Origin: DASPMP01 sp035248725
GTDB lineage: Bacteria; Gemmatimonadota; Gemmatimonadetes; Gemmatimonadales; Gemmatimonadaceae
DNA length: 53,297 nt
Reading direction: 5' to 3'
Assembly (NCBI GenBank): GCA_035248725.1
Contig: DATFHG010000159.1
Coordinates: 1 to 53,297, forward strand
The notes beneath the pieces are model-generated. The model saw only the letters and a program-made list of their open reading frames with translations, was not told the DNA's origin and searched no databases. Shown here piece by piece: positions 9,463 through 17,615 of the stretch. The translations under genes and the position numbers were made by a program. Numbering within the stretch: the stretch's first letter is position 1; each line of letters begins with the position of its first letter.

Positions 9463-9762
9463 ATGACCGCGCGACCGCCGGAGCAGGGGCCACAGCCCTC
9501 GGATACGGTGTGGCCGTATATTGGTGTGGGGTGTGTGACCATCATCGTCGGCTTCTTCGGCGGTGGCATGATCGCGATGCTGGTCGGCAAGGTCGTGGAC
9601 GGCATCACCGGCTGTAAACCGGACGCGGGTCTCCCGGTGTGCAGCTGGTGGCGGTATTGGTGGGCCGGCGGTTTCATCGGCGGGGTGCTTCTCCCGACGG
9701 TAGCTATCCGGCGGCTGCGTCGGGGTCGCGCGACCCCGGCGGACGTGACGGGAACCGAATAG
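9463..9762 (+). CDS. Small membrane protein of unknown function between E1-beta and E2
   Basis: A 99-residue protein with two hydrophobic segments, about residues 17-45 (rich in Gly) and 66-83, separated by a short Cys- and Trp-containing loop and ended by a basic then polar tail. A CCGGAGA ribosome binding site precedes the ATG. It sits 12 bases after E1-beta and 8 bases before E2, an unusual place for a membrane protein. Family not recognised; a membrane anchor for the complex is only speculation. Confidence 0.7.
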   Translation: MTARPPEQGPQPSDTVWPYIGVGCVTIIVGFFGGGMIAMLVGKVVDGITGCKPDAGLPVCSWWRYWWAGGFIGGVLLPTVAIRRLRRGRATPADVTGTE

Positions 9763-9770
9763 GAGGCGCG

Positions 9771-11141
9771 GTGGCACGAGTCGACATTGTGATGCCGCAG
9801 ATGGGCGAGTCGATCGCCGAGGGCACGCTTTCGCGCTGGCTCAAGAAGGTGGGCGACGTCGTGAAGCGCGACGAGCCGATCTTCGAGATCTCCACGGACA
9901 AGGTCGATGCGGAGATTCCGTCGCCCGGTGCCGGAACGCTCGCGGAGATTCTCGTGCAGGAAGGGCAAACCGTTCCGGTGTCGACGGTCGTGGCCCGCCT
10001 CGAGACCGAAGTTGGCGCGGCCGTCGCAGCGACCGCGGCTGCACCGCCTCCGGCCGCCGAAGCACCGAAGGCGGGTACGAACGCGTCGGCCAAGACGCCA
10101 AGTGTGGCGCCCGCGAAAGCGTCGGCACCGGCAGCGGCGCCTCCGCTGCAATCCGGCAATGTCGCGACGGCCGGAAACGGTGGGAGCGCGGGCAACGGTG
10201 GAAACGGAAGCTCGCTCGAGGAGCGGCTGCGCACCAAGTCATCGCCACTCGTACGAAAGATCGCCGCGGAGCACGGCGTCGAGATCGCGGGACTGAAGGG
10301 CAGCGGCGTCGCTGGTCGAGTCACCAAGCGCGACCTGATGCAATTCCTCGAATCCGGTGGCGGCGGCGCGGGTGCGCGCCCGTCCATGTACGCCCCGGGA
10401 CCGGATCTTCACGGTCTCACCATCGAAGCGTGGCCGGGCGACAAGGTCGAGACCATGTCGAAGATCCGGCAGATCACGAGCGATCACATGGTCGTGGCGC
10501 GGCGGCACGCCGCGCACGTCACCTCGTTCTTCGAAATCGACCTGACGCGGGTGGCGCGCCTGCGCCAGAAGATGCGCGCACAGTTCGAGGCGCAGACGGG
10601 GCAGAAGCTCACGTACCTGCCGTTCATCGTGCGGGTCGTTGTGGATTCATTGAAACAGCATCCGGTGCTCAACGCGGCGCACACCGAGAATCAGATCATC
10701 TATCGCAAGCAGTACAACATCGGCATCGCCGTCGCGTTGGAGTGGGGGCTCATCGTTCCCGTCATCAAGCGCGCCGACGATCTGTCGTTGAGCGGCATCA
10801 CCAAGGCGGTGAACGATCTTGCCGATCGCGCGCGCACCAAGCGGCTCAAGCCCGACGAAGTGCAGGGCGCGACCTTCACGATCACGAATCCAGGCGTGTT
10901 CGGATCCCTGGCGGGCACGCCCATCATCCCGGCCGGAACATCCGCGATCCTCGGACTCGGCGCCATCGAGAAGCGGCCGAAGGTCGTCGCCGGCCCGGAT
11001 GGCGAGGACGTCATCGCGATCCGCACCTGCGCGTACTTCTCGCTGTCGTTCGACCATCGCATCGTGGACGGCGCGGACGCGGACAAGTTCCTCGCGACGC
11101 TCAAGCGCGGCCTCGAGGCTTATCCGGAGGCGGAGACCTGA
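9771..11141 (+). CDS. 2-oxoacid dehydrogenase E2, dihydrolipoyl acyltransferase
   Basis: Core acyltransferase moving the acyl group from lipoate to CoA. The 456-residue protein shows, in order: one lipoyl domain with Lys44 in ISTDKVDAE; a long Ala/Pro then Gly/Asn linker (about 80-155); a peripheral-subunit-binding domain (about 158-194, SPLVRKIAAEHG); and the catalytic domain with His429 in HRIVDG near the end. The GTG at 9771 is chosen because AGGAGG lies five bases upstream and the lipoyl domain begins there, though the frame is open upstream. No E3 (lipoamide dehydrogenase) gene follows. Confidence 0.95.
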   Translation: MARVDIVMPQMGESIAEGTLSRWLKKVGDVVKRDEPIFEISTDKVDAEIPSPGAGTLAEILVQEGQTVPVSTVVARLETEVGAAVAATAAAPPPAAEAPKAGTNASAKTPSVAPAKASAPAAAPPLQSGNVATAGNGGSAGNGGNGSSLEERLRTKSSPLVRKIAAEHGVEIAGLKGSGVAGRVTKRDLMQFLESGGGGAGARPSMYAPGPDLHGLTIEAWPGDKVETMSKIRQITSDHMVVARRHAAHVTSFFEIDLTRVARLRQKMRAQFEAQTGQKLTYLPFIVRVVVDSLKQHPVLNAAHTENQIIYRKQYNIGIAVALEWGLIVPVIKRADDLSLSGITKAVNDLADRARTKRLKPDEVQGATFTITNPGVFGSLAGTPIIPAGTSAILGLGAIEKRPKVVAGPDGEDVIAIRTCAYFSLSFDHRIVDGADADKFLATLKRGLEAYPEAET

Positions 11142-11143
11142 TC

Positions 11144-11404
11144 GTGCCGCGCGTGTTGTCCATGCGGCATACCATCGTACCCTCGGCGGATCGCGCGGAC
11201 TTTCAGAAGCGCGCTCGGCGATTGAACGCGCATTACGGCGCACGCGGATGCCATTACTGGCTGTTCGAGGAATCCTCACTGCCCGGCGCGTACGTCGAGT
11301 TCTTCGAAGCGACCGACGCAGCCGCGTTGCAGCGTGCCCATCATGGCGCGCCCGGCGCGCCGGATCCGGCGTCCCGCACCTACACCGAAATCCCGCTCAC
11401 CTGA
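11144..11404 (+). CDS. Small protein of unknown function after E2
   Basis: About 86 residues from GTG 11144 (GGAG eight bases upstream); ATG 11162 is an in-frame alternative giving 80 residues. The sequence begins MRHTIVPSADRADFQKRAR and has EFFEATDAAALQRAHH, which recalls a small ferredoxin-like alpha/beta-barrel (ABM or NIPSNAP-like) fold, but this is a guess. It lies two bases after E2 and three before the next small gene, so it is probably part of the operon. Confidence 0.6.
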   Translation: MPRVLSMRHTIVPSADRADFQKRARRLNAHYGARGCHYWLFEESSLPGAYVEFFEATDAAALQRAHHGAPGAPDPASRTYTEIPLT

Positions 11405-11407
11405 TCG

Positions 11408-11674
11408 ATGCCTGCTCGTACAGTGAACATCCGCGGCCGGAGCTGGCGAGTCTTTCCGTCCGGCAAAGTCACGCAGTATGACCGCGACGAGTTCGCTCTT
11501 CTCTTCGTGACTGAAAAGGACGGCAAGCGCGAGGTCCGCGTGACCCGATACTCGCCCGTTGGCGCGCGCTCGCGCGAGCGCGCGTTCGCGGAGATGAGCG
11601 AGGCGGATCTCTCGCGTCTCTTCGATCTGTCCCAGCCCGGAGACACGTCACCCGAGGCCGACTACACGTCGTGA
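11408..11674 (+). CDS. Hypothetical protein, 88 residues
   Basis: Short basic-to-acidic soluble protein starting MPARTVNIRGRSWRVFPSG, with beta-strand-like segments up to about residue 50 and a helical MSEADLSRLFDL segment near the C-terminus. No signal peptide or membrane helix. It overlaps the next gene (GTG at 11671) by four bases, supporting that it is expressed. Family not recognised. Confidence 0.65.
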   Translation: MPARTVNIRGRSWRVFPSGKVTQYDRDEFALLFVTEKDGKREVRVTRYSPVGARSRERAFAEMSEADLSRLFDLSQPGDTSPEADYTS

Positions 11675-12534
11675 CCGCCGGTGCGCACGGCCCGGCGCAA
11701 CACGTGTTCGTCGACCTGCACATGCACTCGACGGCGTCCGATGGGGCGCGGACACCGACGGAAGTCGTCGAAGCCGCCGCAGGCCTGGGGCTGGCTGCCA
11801 TCGCGCTGACGGATCACGACACCCTCGACGGCCTGCCCGCCGCCCGAGAGGCGGCTGCCAACCGCGGACTGCGGATTGTCACCGGCGTGGAGCTGAGCGC
11901 GGTCGAGGGCGATGTCGAGACGCATGTCCTCGGCTTGCACCTGAGCGATACGGTCGCGCTGGAGCAACGACTGCACATGCTGCGCGACATGCGACGGAAT
12001 CGCGCGGTCAGCATCGTCGCGCGGCTCAATGCGCTCGGCGTGCCGCTCACGCTGGACGACGTGCTGGCGCAGGCCAACGGCGGCGCGGTCGGACGGCCGC
12101 ACGTCGCGCGTGCGCTCGTCGCTCGCGGCTTCGTCCCGGAGTTCAAGCAGGCCTTCGAACGGTATCTCGGCAATGGCCGCGCGGCCTATGTCGCGAAGGA
12201 CAAACTGCCGCTCGAGGAAGCCGTCCAGCTCATCCATCGTGCGGGCGGCATCGCCGTGCTGGCGCATCCTGGTTCACTGGGGACGCGCGAACGGCTCGCC
12301 GCGCTCGCCGCCGTCGGCCTGGACGGAGTCGAAGTTCTGCACCCCAGCCACAGCTGGGAGGACTCGCAGCGGCTCGACCAGTTGGCGTCGGAATTCGATC
12401 TCGTGCGCAGTGGGGGCTCCGACTGGCACGGGGGCACGGAGGGCTCGCGCTCCCTCGGCATGATGCGCGTGCCGGCGCACTGGCTGGCGGATCAGGATCG
12501 GCGCGTCTCCACGCGCGCGCAGCGCGTCGCGTAA
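11671..12534 (+). CDS. PHP-domain metal-dependent phosphoesterase (TrpH/RNase AM-like)
   Basis: A 287-residue PHP-family hydrolase. The metal-binding motif 1 is DLHMHSTASDG (15-25), motif 2 TDHDTLDG (48-55), with later ligand motifs AHPG and SDWHG, completing the trinuclear site. E. coli TrpH/YciV (RNase AM) of the same family is a 3'-phosphate nuclease acting on 3',5'-bisphosphonucleotides and RNA 5' ends; that activity is likely but unproven here. GTG 11671 overlaps the previous stop, and its last base is shared with the next ATG. Confidence 0.88.
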   Translation: MTAGAHGPAQHVFVDLHMHSTASDGARTPTEVVEAAAGLGLAAIALTDHDTLDGLPAAREAAANRGLRIVTGVELSAVEGDVETHVLGLHLSDTVALEQRLHMLRDMRRNRAVSIVARLNALGVPLTLDDVLAQANGGAVGRPHVARALVARGFVPEFKQAFERYLGNGRAAYVAKDKLPLEEAVQLIHRAGGIAVLAHPGSLGTRERLAALAAVGLDGVEVLHPSHSWEDSQRLDQLASEFDLVRSGGSDWHGGTEGSRSLGMMRVPAHWLADQDRRVSTRAQRVA

Positions 12535-13265
12535 TGGAGCTCGCTGGAAAGGTTGCACTCGTCACGGGCGGCGGACGGAGGGTGGGACGCGTGCTCGCGC
12601 TTGCGCTGGCGGACGCCGGCGCCGTGGTGGCCGTGCACTATCACTCCAGCGATGACGGCGCGAAGGATGTGGCGTCGTCCATCGTCAGGAATGGTGGGAG
12701 CGCCGAGATCTTCGGCGCCGATCTCACGCGGACGGATGCCACCGGCACGCTGATCGACGACGTCGTCAAACGCTTCGGCGCGCTCGACGTCCTGGTCAAC
12801 TCCGCCGCGGTGATGATCCGCACGCCGTTCGGTGAAATCACGAGTCACGCGTGGGACGACATTTTTGCACTCAACCTGCGCGCGCCCTTCTTCCTCTCAC
12901 AGGCCGCGGCGCCGCACCTCAAGCGGGCTCGCGGTTGCATCGTGAACATCGCCGATCTGGCCGCGTACGAGACGTGGCCTGGCTACATCCCGCATGGACT
13001 GACGAAGGGCGGGGTGGTTCAGATGACACGGGCGCTGGCCCGCGTCATGGCCCCGGAAGTTCGCGTCAATGCCATCGCGCCCGGAACCGTGTTGAAGCCG
13101 GAGGACATGAGCCAGCGCGAATCGACGCATCTCGTGGAAACGACGCCGCTTAAGCGTGATGGAAGCCCCGAGGATGTCGCGTCGGCGATGCTGTTCCTCT
13201 TGCGCGCCGAATACATTACCGGAGAGACCATCATTGTCGACGGCGGCCGTCACGTGCGCCGGTAG
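12534..13265 (+). CDS. Short-chain dehydrogenase, pteridine-reductase-like, with altered catalytic site
   Basis: A 243-residue SDR with a classical N-terminal TGGGRRVG cofactor motif (11-18) and the C-terminal ITGETIIVDGG block. The HYHSSDDGA segment after strand 2 resembles PTR1-type pteridine reductases, as does Asp141 in place of the usual catalytic Ser. The expected Tyr of the Y-x3-K motif is His154 (codon CAT, 12993-12995), with Lys158 kept. Pteridine or quinonoid substrates are suggested by similarity; activity could be changed or lost. The ATG overlaps the preceding stop by one base. Confidence 0.85.
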   Translation: MELAGKVALVTGGGRRVGRVLALALADAGAVVAVHYHSSDDGAKDVASSIVRNGGSAEIFGADLTRTDATGTLIDDVVKRFGALDVLVNSAAVMIRTPFGEITSHAWDDIFALNLRAPFFLSQAAAPHLKRARGCIVNIADLAAYETWPGYIPHGLTKGGVVQMTRALARVMAPEVRVNAIAPGTVLKPEDMSQRESTHLVETTPLKRDGSPEDVASAMLFLLRAEYITGETIIVDGGRHVRR

Positions 13266-13274
13266 CGAGGAGTT

Positions 13275-14264
13275 GTGGGACAGACCTTCGAGCACGAAGT
13301 CATCATCGTGGGAGCGGGGCCGGCGGGCATGTGCGCGGCGATGTACGCCGCCCGCGCGATGCTCGACGCGGTCGTGCTCGAGCGAGGGCTGCCGGGCGGC
13401 GAGCTGCTCAACACGGAGCTGATCGAGGATTATCCGGGCTTCGAGCACATCCTTGGTCACGAGCTCGCGCAGAAATTTCATGATCACGCGATGAAATTCG
13501 GCGCGGTCGTGAAGACCGGGATCACCGTTACGTCGCTGCGGAAGCGCGATGATGGAATGTTCGAGTGTGTGACCGACGGGGGCGACACCTACGTCGCGCC
13601 CACGGCGATCATCACCGCCGGAGGTACGCCGGTGAAACTCGGCGTGCCCGGCGAAGTGGAGTACGCCGGGAAGGGCGTATCGTACTGCGCGATCTGCGAC
13701 GGCGCGTTCTTCCGCAACCACACCATTGCCGTCGTCGGCGGCGGCGATGCGGCCGCGGAGGAAGCCGACTTCCTCACGCGATACGCGAACAAGGTGTATC
13801 TCATCCATCGCCGCGACGAGCTGCGCGCGTCGAAGATCCTGCAGCGTCGCGCGCTCGAGAATCCGAAGATCGAGCCGATCTGGAACACGGTCGTGGAGCG
13901 CGTCGAAGCGGACGGCGACGGGCTGGTCGCGCGGCTCAAGCTGCGCGACGTCACCAGCAATGAGACGCGCGACCTGTCGGTGACGGGCATGTTCGTGTTC
14001 ATCGGCTTCCGCCCGAACACGGGCATCATCGAAGGCCACGTCGATCACGACGCGATGGGATACCTCGTCACGGACGAGAACATGCAGACGAGCATCCACG
14101 GGCTCTTCGCCGCGGGAGATGTTCGTGCGCAGCTCACCAGACAGGTGACCACCGCCGTGGGCGACGCCACGACCGCTGCGATTGCGGCCGAGAAATACCT
14201 CAAGGCGCTGCGCGACGGCGAGACCGAGCCCCGCATCGTCGGGACGGGAGGCTACACCGCGTGA
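13275..14264 (+). CDS. trxB: Thioredoxin reductase
   Basis: FAD/NADPH enzyme that reduces thioredoxin. The 329-residue protein has the FAD motif GAGPAGMCAAMY (13-24), the redox pair Cys138-A-I-Cys141 in CAICDGAFF, the NADPH motif GGGDAAAEEA, and the C-terminal FAD block LFAAGDVR. Starts at GTG 13275 after a GAGG-type ribosome binding site. It overlaps the MBL hydrolase gene by four bases. CAIC instead of the usual CATC is within family variation. Confidence 0.94.
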   Translation: MGQTFEHEVIIVGAGPAGMCAAMYAARAMLDAVVLERGLPGGELLNTELIEDYPGFEHILGHELAQKFHDHAMKFGAVVKTGITVTSLRKRDDGMFECVTDGGDTYVAPTAIITAGGTPVKLGVPGEVEYAGKGVSYCAICDGAFFRNHTIAVVGGGDAAAEEADFLTRYANKVYLIHRRDELRASKILQRRALENPKIEPIWNTVVERVEADGDGLVARLKLRDVTSNETRDLSVTGMFVFIGFRPNTGIIEGHVDHDAMGYLVTDENMQTSIHGLFAAGDVRAQLTRQVTTAVGDATTAAIAAEKYLKALRDGETEPRIVGTGGYTA

Positions 14265-14896
14265 AGCTGGACTGGGTGACCGTTGGACCGTTCCAGGAGA
14301 ACAGCTACCTCCTGGTCGACGAAGCGTCGGCCCACGCCGTGCTCGTCGATCCCGGCGACGAGCCAGAGCGCATCCTGCGGATGGTTCGTGCGTCCGGCGC
14401 CACGGTGGACGCGATCTGGCTCACGCACGGCCACCTCGACCACATCGGCGCGGTGCAGGCAATCCGCCGCGAGTGGAAGGTGCCCGTCTGGCTGCATCCG
14501 GACGACCTGGTTCTCTACCGCCGTGCTGAGCAACAGGCCGCGGTGTACGGACTACCGTTCGACCAGCCGGAGGATCCCGATCGCGAGCTGGCCGACGGCG
14601 ACGAGCTCACGCTCGGCGGGGCGCGCTTCGTGGTTCGCCACACCCCCGGCCACTCACCCGGCCACGTGGTGTTCGTGGGCGACAACCTTATAGTAGGCGG
14701 CGACCTGCTGTTCGCCGGGTCCATCGGCCGAACGGATCTGCCGTTCTCGGATCCGGACGCCATGGACGCGTCACTCGCGCTCCTGGCGGGTTGGCCGGCG
14801 AATCTCGCCGTGTACCCGGGTCATGGGCCGCCGACGAGCATCGGCGCCGAGCTGGCGACGAATCCATACCTCGCCGGCGTTCACCACGTTCGATGA
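14261..14896 (+). CDS. MBL-fold metallo-hydrolase, glyoxalase II/YcbL-like
   Basis: A 211-residue metallo-beta-lactamase-fold hydrolase. Zinc-binding motifs are THGHLDHIG (HxHxDH), the later H in HTPGHSPGH, the bridging Asp in VGGDLLF, and the final PGHG. Lacks the C-terminal glyoxalase II domain, so it fits the short YcbL-type group of thioesterase-like hydrolases. Translationally coupled to trxB by a four-base overlap, suggesting thiol or redox-related metabolism; the substrate is not known. Confidence 0.88.
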   Translation: MKLDWVTVGPFQENSYLLVDEASAHAVLVDPGDEPERILRMVRASGATVDAIWLTHGHLDHIGAVQAIRREWKVPVWLHPDDLVLYRRAEQQAAVYGLPFDQPEDPDRELADGDELTLGGARFVVRHTPGHSPGHVVFVGDNLIVGGDLLFAGSIGRTDLPFSDPDAMDASLALLAGWPANLAVYPGHGPPTSIGAELATNPYLAGVHHVR

Positions 14897-14924
14897 CGCC
14901 GCTGGCGCGGCGAGGACTCGTTCT

Positions 14925-16346
14925 ATGAATACTCGCGCCGAGAAGGACCCGCTTGGCGAAAAGCAGGTTCCCGTCGATGCCCTGTACGGCGTACAGACCG
15001 TGCGCGCGGTCGAGAATTTTCCCATCAGCGGACTCCGCCCGCTCGAGCCGTTCGTCCTCGCGCAGGTCTGGATCAAGAAAGCCGCGGCGTTGACGCACAA
15101 GAAGACCGGGCGCCTCGACGCCAGGCTGGCCGACGCCATCGTCAACGCGGCGGACGAAGTGATCGGAGGACAACACCGCGACCAGTTTGTCGTCGATCCC
15201 TTCCAGGCGGGTGCCGGTACGTCGCACAACATGAACGTCAACGAGGTGCTGGCGAATCGGGCGAACGAGATCCTTGGTGCGAAGCGAGGCGAGTACAAGC
15301 CTGTGCATCCCAACGATCACGTCAACATGGCGCAGAGCACCAACGACACGATCCCCACGAACATCCGCCTGGCGTGCCTGTCGCGACTCGATGCGCTCGC
15401 CAAGGCGTTCGACGGTTTGCGCGATGCGCTGGCGGAGAAGGGTCGCGCGTTCGATGACGTCGTGAAGGCCGGACGAACGCATCTGCAGGACGCGATGCCG
15501 ATCCGCCTGGGCCAGGAATTCACGGCGTACGCCGGCTCCATCGATCGCGGCACGCGTCGCGTGCGTGAGGCCGCCGACTATCTGCGCGATCTGGGCATCG
15601 GCGGTAGCGCAGTCGGCACGGGTGTGACCGTCGAGAAGGAATATCCGCCACTGATGATCGAGAACTTGAAGAAGATCACTGGCCTCGATCTTCGCGTAGG
15701 CGCGGATCGCGTGCAGCTCATGCAGAGCATGGGAGACGTCGCCGGCTTCAGCGCGGCATTGCGTGTTCTCGCCGTCGACCTCAGCAAGATCGCCAGCGAC
15801 CTGCGCCTCATGGCGATGGGACCGCGCACGGGCATCGACGAGATCCGCTTGCCCGCGGTGCAACCGGGATCGTCCATCATGCCGGGGAAAGTGAATCCGT
15901 CGATTCCCGAGATGGTCAATCAGGTGTGCTTCCAGGTCATGGGATGCGACACGACGGTGAACGTGTCGGCGGAGCACGGCCAGCTGGAGCTCAACGTCAT
16001 GATGCCCGTCATCGCGTTCAATGTCCTGCTGGCAATGCAGATCCTGACGAGCGCCGCACGCGTGCTCGCCGACAAATGCGTGCGCGGCATCGAAGCCAAT
16101 CGCGAGATGAACGAGTATTGGGTGGAGCGGTCGGCGGCGCTCGCGACGGCACTTGCGCCACAGATCGGGTATGCGCGCGCTGCCGAGATCAGCAAGCGCT
16201 CCGTGAAGGAAGGCATCCTGATTCGGGATCTCGTCCGGAAGGAAGGTGTGCTGCCCGAGGATCAGATCGACGAGGTCCTCGACCTCAAGAAGATGACGGA
16301 GATCGGCGTGCCCGGCGGCGTGCACGGATCCGTAGCCACCGGCTAG
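14925..16346 (+). CDS. aspA: Aspartate ammonia-lyase (aspartase)
   Basis: Reversibly deaminates L-aspartate to fumarate. The 473-residue protein belongs to the aspartase/fumarase superfamily: signature GSSIMPGKVNP (315-325) with the catalytic serine loop, and HVNMAQSTND (132-141). The N-terminal VPVDALYGVQTVRAVENF and the block GTGVTVEKEY favour aspartase (AspA/AnsB) over class II fumarase, which usually reads GLNTHP there. ATG 14925 is chosen because GAGG lies nine bases upstream and the family N-terminus begins there, although the frame is open further back. The following gene is an Rrf2 regulator. Confidence 0.88.
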   Translation: MNTRAEKDPLGEKQVPVDALYGVQTVRAVENFPISGLRPLEPFVLAQVWIKKAAALTHKKTGRLDARLADAIVNAADEVIGGQHRDQFVVDPFQAGAGTSHNMNVNEVLANRANEILGAKRGEYKPVHPNDHVNMAQSTNDTIPTNIRLACLSRLDALAKAFDGLRDALAEKGRAFDDVVKAGRTHLQDAMPIRLGQEFTAYAGSIDRGTRRVREAADYLRDLGIGGSAVGTGVTVEKEYPPLMIENLKKITGLDLRVGADRVQLMQSMGDVAGFSAALRVLAVDLSKIASDLRLMAMGPRTGIDEIRLPAVQPGSSIMPGKVNPSIPEMVNQVCFQVMGCDTTVNVSAEHGQLELNVMMPVIAFNVLLAMQILTSAARVLADKCVRGIEANREMNEYWVERSAALATALAPQIGYARAAEISKRSVKEGILIRDLVRKEGVLPEDQIDEVLDLKKMTEIGVPGGVHGSVATG

Positions 16347-16370
16347 CTGGCGGTCCCGCTTTCCTTTGTC

Positions 16371-16376
16371 TATCGT
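16371..16376 (+). promoter_or_regulatory. Possible -10 box of a leaderless start for the Rrf2 gene
   Basis: TATCGT lies exactly six bases before the GTG start of the Rrf2 regulator, the distance expected if transcription began at the start codon. No good -35 is seen at 17 bases, and there is no Shine-Dalgarno between, so this is tentative. Confidence 0.3.
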
Positions 16377-16382
16377 GAGAAC

Positions 16383-16877
16383 GTGCGCATAACCACGCTC
16401 GCCGAGTACGGCGTCATCTGCGCGTTGCATCTCGCCCGGCGCGTCGGCGAAGGGCCCGTCACGGGTCGCGATGTCGCTGCGAGCGAGCGGCTGCCCGTCG
16501 ACTACGTCGAGCAGATCCTGCTGCGGCTGCGTCGCGCGGGGATCGTCAAGAGCACGCGCGGCGCTCGTGGAGGCTACTCGCTCGCTCGCGCGCCCGAGGA
16601 GGTCTCGGTGCGCGATGTGATCGCCGCCTCCGAGCTGCAGACCTTCGATCTCCACTGCCTCACACACCCGGTGGAAGAGGAGCGCTGTTCGGCGTCGCAC
16701 GCCTGCAGCATCCGCCCGGTGTGGATGTTGTTGCAGCAGAAGATCGACGCAGTGCTGGACGGCGTGCGGCTGTCGGATCTTCTGCATGAAGAGACGGAGG
16801 TGCGGGAGCGCGTCGGTCTTTCCGACACAGCCGCGCCATCCGCGAGCCGCGGCCTGCCCGTCCTTCAGGTGCGATAG
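16383..16877 (+). CDS. Rrf2-family transcriptional regulator, likely Fe-S sensing
   Basis: A 164-residue winged-helix regulator of the IscR/NsrR/RsrR class. Residues 1-80 form the DNA-binding domain (YGVICALHLAR, GRDVAASERLP, TRGARGGYSLAR). Three cysteines, Cys92, Cys102 and Cys108, fit a cluster-ligating set, though the first spacing of nine residues is longer than the five of IscR. That suggests a cluster sensor for redox, iron or NO. The gene stands 36 bases after aspA, with a candidate TATCGT promoter. GTG 16383 is used as start. Confidence 0.9.
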   Translation: MRITTLAEYGVICALHLARRVGEGPVTGRDVAASERLPVDYVEQILLRLRRAGIVKSTRGARGGYSLARAPEEVSVRDVIAASELQTFDLHCLTHPVEEERCSASHACSIRPVWMLLQQKIDAVLDGVRLSDLLHEETEVRERVGLSDTAAPSASRGLPVLQVR

Positions 16878-16891
16878 GTCGTCGCGACGGC

Positions 16892-17452
16892 ATGGCGCTC
16901 TTCCAGCGGTGGCGCGCGGAGCGCCAGCTCCAGCGGAAATCCGAACAGTACGTCGCCGCGCTCGTGGGCGAACCGGCCGAGGCGGATGTGTCGTGGCTCG
17001 CGTCCGTCGCCACCCGTGGCGACGTCGATCACGCGCGCTGGGAACTGCGCTATGCGCGGCGGGCCATCGGCCTGGTCGTCGCCCAGCGCGACGCCCTCGA
17101 CGATCGTACTGGCTCTCACGTGGCGCGCGCGTTTGCCGAAGGGTTCGAACGCGACGTCAATATCGATCGCGCGCGACGCGAGCTGGCGGAGCGACAGTTC
17201 AATGCCCGCTTGAGTGCGTACCGCGATGCGCTTGCCGCGCGCGTTGCGGACGCCGATGCCCGCCTCGGGCAGACGCTGCTCGCGTTCTCCGGTGGCTCGT
17301 TCCGCGAGATCGACGCCAACGTCAGACGGGCGGGCGAGCTGCTGGCCGGCTACGAGAAGGAGGCGAACGAGGCGTTGCGCGACATCTTTGGCACCGCCAC
17401 GCTGCCAGAGCACGTCCCACCATCGGCCCTGGCGGGCGGAACCGCGACCTGA
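16892..17452 (+). CDS. Hypothetical helical protein, 186 residues
   Basis: Soluble, Ala- and Arg-rich, almost entirely helical protein with long charged stretches, for example RDALDDRTGSHVARAF and RARRELAERQFNARLSA, suggesting coiled-coil or helical bundle. No signal peptide, membrane segment or metal motif. It is 14 bases after the Rrf2 gene, perhaps the same unit, and converges on the tRNA gene, which lies on the other strand 26 bases further. Family not recognised. Confidence 0.65.
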   Translation: MALFQRWRAERQLQRKSEQYVAALVGEPAEADVSWLASVATRGDVDHARWELRYARRAIGLVVAQRDALDDRTGSHVARAFAEGFERDVNIDRARRELAERQFNARLSAYRDALAARVADADARLGQTLLAFSGGSFREIDANVRRAGELLAGYEKEANEALRDIFGTATLPEHVPPSALAGGTAT

Positions 17453-17478
17453 CCGTCGCAGCAGCGAAGAAGGTGGAG

Positions 17479-17562
17479 TGCCGAAGGGGAGACTCGAACC
17501 CCCACGAGCTTGCGCTCACTGGCTCCTGAAGCCAGCGCGTCTACCAGTTCCACCACTTCGGC
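17479..17562 (-). tRNA. tRNA-Leu (anticodon CAG)
   Basis: An 84-base cloverleaf on the minus strand. The acceptor stem GCCGAAG/CTTCGGC is perfect and is followed by discriminator A. The anticodon arm is CTGGC-TTCAGGA-GCCAG with anticodon CAG (17526-17528), reading CUG leucine codons. The long variable arm GAGC-GCAA-GCTC marks a class II tRNA, and the T arm carries TTCGAGT. The 3' CCA is not encoded. It lies between convergent and divergent protein genes. Confidence 0.96.
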
Positions 17563-17572
17563 GGGGAGAGGC

Positions 17573-17601
17573 AACGTAGTTTTTCAGATATGTAAAGTCA
17601 A
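17573..17601 (-). promoter_or_regulatory. Promoter of the tRNA-Leu gene
   Basis: On the minus strand TTGACT (17601-17596) is followed after exactly 17 bases by TACGTT (17578-17573), and the tRNA begins 10 bases later. The -35 is a 5/6 consensus match; the -10 is weak but well placed. Confidence 0.6.
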
Positions 17602-17615
17602 CGCAGATAGGCACT

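Noticed and set aside
14688..16787. A 699-codon antisense frame over aspA
   Set aside because: Sequence is low-complexity-like and shadows three real genes with good starts and motifs.
17563..17615. tmRNA (ssrA) near smpB
   Set aside because: The gap is only 53 bases and contains a tRNA promoter; no tag reading frame or tRNA-Ala-like ends are seen.
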